6,538 nt of DNA from J061 sp003695725 [NCBI: Candidatus Schekmanbacteria bacterium]. GTDB lineage: Bacteria; Schekmanbacteria; GWA2-38-11. How positions within the stretch are numbered: the first letter of the stretch is position 1; each line of letters begins with the position of its first letter. The notes beneath the pieces were generated by a model, which worked only from the letters and a program-made list of their open reading frames with translations, was not told the DNA's origin and ran no database searches. The stretch covers positions 1 to 6,538 of the forward strand of contig RFHX01000245.1 of NCBI GenBank assembly GCA_003695725.1. Direction: 5' to 3'. Of this stretch, positions 5,584 through 6,538 are shown in pieces. Position numbers and translations under genes: made by a program.

Positions 5584-6048
5584 TTACAAAACAACAATTT
5601 GATAGCCCTGAGAAGCCCACTTTGAAATGCTGGGATGTCCTAAAAAATCATTTGCCATAGAGATTTTTCTTTCTTCCAACTTTTTATGCACCTTGAAAGC
5701 CGTTGCGCAAAAATCACATATTACTTCTATAACGCCTTTCTCTTTGAGTTGATCATAGATACTTTCAAATCCGGTTTTTTCAGTCGGATTCGTCAATGCT
5801 TCAATCCATTCCGTTCCCGCGCCATCAAATATTAAAACTACTTTATGTCCTTTTTCCTTCAATTCAAGGGCATACATTAGCGCATGAAGGGCTCTTGCTT
5901 TGCCTTCATGGGTTTCCTTTCCTGCTTGAAGTATGATTGCAAACTTTCCCATTTTTTTCTCCTCTTCTTTTGAATATATGTTGAAAAAAGAAAAGAGCGT
6001 AGCAAAAATTACAAAAGTAGTAACTGTCAAAACCATTTTTCTATTCAT
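5584..6048 (-). CDS. DsrE/DsrF-family protein with N-terminal hydrophobic extension
   Basis: The core (about 33-154, from MGKFAIILQAG) matches small DsrE-like proteins. These share the fold of the sulfur-relay proteins DsrE and TusD, and many are of unknown function. Marks are GKARALHALMYALELKEKGH (49-68), VLIFDGAGTEWIEAL (71-85), CDFCATAF (111-118) with Cys111 and Cys114, and GHPSISKWASQGYQIVVL at the end. The two cysteines could serve in sulfur or redox chemistry, but this is inference. Before the core lies a 32-residue extension with a basic start (MNRK), a hydrophobic stretch (about 5-25) and then SKEEEKK. It looks like a signal anchor or a Sec signal without a clear cleavage site. The first ATG has GGGAGGT (complement of 6054-6060), and the internal Met33 has its own GAGGAG. 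The gene probably heads a unit with the glyoxalase-like gene. Confidence 0.85.
   Translation of the reverse strand: MNRKMVLTVTTFVIFATLFSFFNIYSKEEEKKMGKFAIILQAGKETHEGKARALHALMYALELKEKGHKVVLIFDGAGTEWIEALTNPTEKTGFESIYDQLKEKGVIEVICDFCATAFKVHKKLEERKISMANDFLGHPSISKWASQGYQIVVL
5950..5964 (-). promoter_or_regulatory. Internal ribosome binding site and start (Met33) in the DsrE gene
   Basis: GAGGAG (complement of 5959-5964) lies six bases before an in-frame ATG (complement of 5950-5952). Starting here gives a cytosolic protein of 122 residues, beginning exactly at the usual family N-terminus. Confidence 0.45.
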
Positions 6049-6305
6049 AAGACACCTCCCGAAACTTATTCTTAATTCTCAAAATTGGATTTTCTCTACT
6101 TCATTCTTTATTAACTTAAAAAGAAAAAGTCCAAATTTTTTAAATTTACGATGCTTGGAATGTCTTCCTCGATTCTGTTTTCACACCACCACCATACAAC
6201 AACATCAATTAGAAGTTATTTAGCGAAACTATTATTGAAAAACCAAAAAGGAGACTTGGTAACCATTCATAATCATATAAAAAATCCCCCTTCACTAACC
6301 ACTAA

Positions 6306-6317
6306 ATCAGCGCTGAT
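6306..6317. repeat. Perfect 12-bp palindrome
   Basis: ATCAGCGCTGAT equals its own reverse complement. Its GC core stands out in an AT-rich stretch. It may be a protein-binding site; no function can be assigned. Confidence 0.5.
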
Positions 6318-6335
6318 GGAGAAGATGGAGGATGT

Positions 6336-6365
6336 GGAGAATTGGAAATAAAACTAAAATTCTCC
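6336..6365. repeat. Inverted repeat (8-bp arms)
   Basis: GGAGAATT (6336-6343) and AATTCTCC (6358-6365) are exact reverse complements around a 14-base loop. No T-run follows on either strand, so a terminator is not supported. Confidence 0.45.
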
Positions 6366-6538
6366 TTCCGCATAACTATCTGAATATATTGATAAAATAC
6401 GACAGAAAAGCCAAAAGCAGACTTGACCCCCCCCATTTCCGACGATATGCTTGAAACCGTTAAGAAAAAGGTAAAACTTAAAATTATGTTTTATCAAAAG
6501 ACTCTTTTATCTCTTGACACGGTACCTTTTAATGGGTG

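Larger units (their letters stand above)
6049..6538. other. Right-end region without a supported gene
   Basis: These 490 AT-rich bases carry the DsrE ribosome binding site and presumably its promoter, though no convincing -35/-10 pair is seen. They also hold a perfect 12-bp palindrome (6306-6317), a hairpin (6336-6365), a run of eight C (6427-6434) within GACTTGACC..., and TTGACA (6514-6519) close to the edge. Open frames here (for example 6151-6351, plus) lack ribosome binding sites and recognisable protein features. A plus-strand frame stays open from 6396 to the edge and could be a fragment of something that continues outside. Confidence 0.5.

Noticed and set aside
6151-6351. A 66-codon plus-strand frame with a His/Thr-rich stretch
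   Set aside because: No Shine-Dalgarno, low-complexity composition, and no family resemblance.
6447-6538. Possible gene start (MLETVKKKVK...) open to the right edge
   Set aside because: No ribosome binding site before the ATG, and the open stretch is short. It needs the sequence beyond the edge, so I describe it only as an open frame.
6494-6538. Possible C-terminal tail of a minus-strand gene (HPLKGTVSRDKRVF then stop)
   Set aside because: Fourteen codons are too few to judge, and the other strand is also open here.
1-6538. CRISPR arrays, tRNA or rRNA genes
   Set aside because: I saw no regularly spaced direct repeats and no tRNA- or rRNA-like conserved blocks on either strand.

Overview
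This is an AT-rich window, almost certainly from a bacterium. It carries a PlsC-type acyltransferase, a Sec-type lipoprotein signal and Shine-Dalgarno-led genes. The mix of bacterial housekeeping genes with a CofG-type radical SAM enzyme (deazaflavin/F420 branch) suggests a poorly sampled, possibly uncultivated bacterial lineage. I cannot name the phylum from sequence alone.

Layout from left to right. A lipoprotein gene on the minus strand is cut by the left edge (1-405). A 332-bp divergent intergenic region follows, holding the likely carA promoter with a dyad in its spacer. Next is a two-gene plus-strand operon, carA (carbamoyl-phosphate synthase small chain) and a plsC-like acyltransferase, overlapping by 4 bp. 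It converges with only 2 bp between stop codons on a minus-strand cofG homologue. A second divergent intergenic region (3484-3797) separates cofG from rnz (tRNase Z, plus strand, GTG start). rnz converges on a minus-strand series that is transcribed from right to left: a DsrE-family protein, a glyoxalase-I-like VOC protein 23 bp downstream of it, and after a 139-bp gap a DUF2007 protein with a zinc ribbon. The last 490 bp hold no gene I can support. They contain a perfect 12-bp palindrome, a hairpin, a run of eight C and a motif of the kind sometimes seen beside mobile elements.

The genes do not form one pathway. carA feeds pyrimidine and arginine synthesis, the acyltransferase makes phospholipid precursors, CofG makes half of the deazaflavin chromophore F0, and RNase Z matures tRNA 3' ends. 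The DsrE and glyoxalase pair is a plausible small stress or sulfur-related unit.

I find no convincing new multi-gene system. The points most worth a second look are a DsrE protein with two well-placed starts (membrane-targeted or cytosolic), a divergent CofG without its partners nearby, similar TTGACA/TGTCAA inverted repeats in front of carA and rnz (the latter bracketing the rnz ribosome binding site), and a word AACTATC(A) recurring in both divergent intergenic regions.
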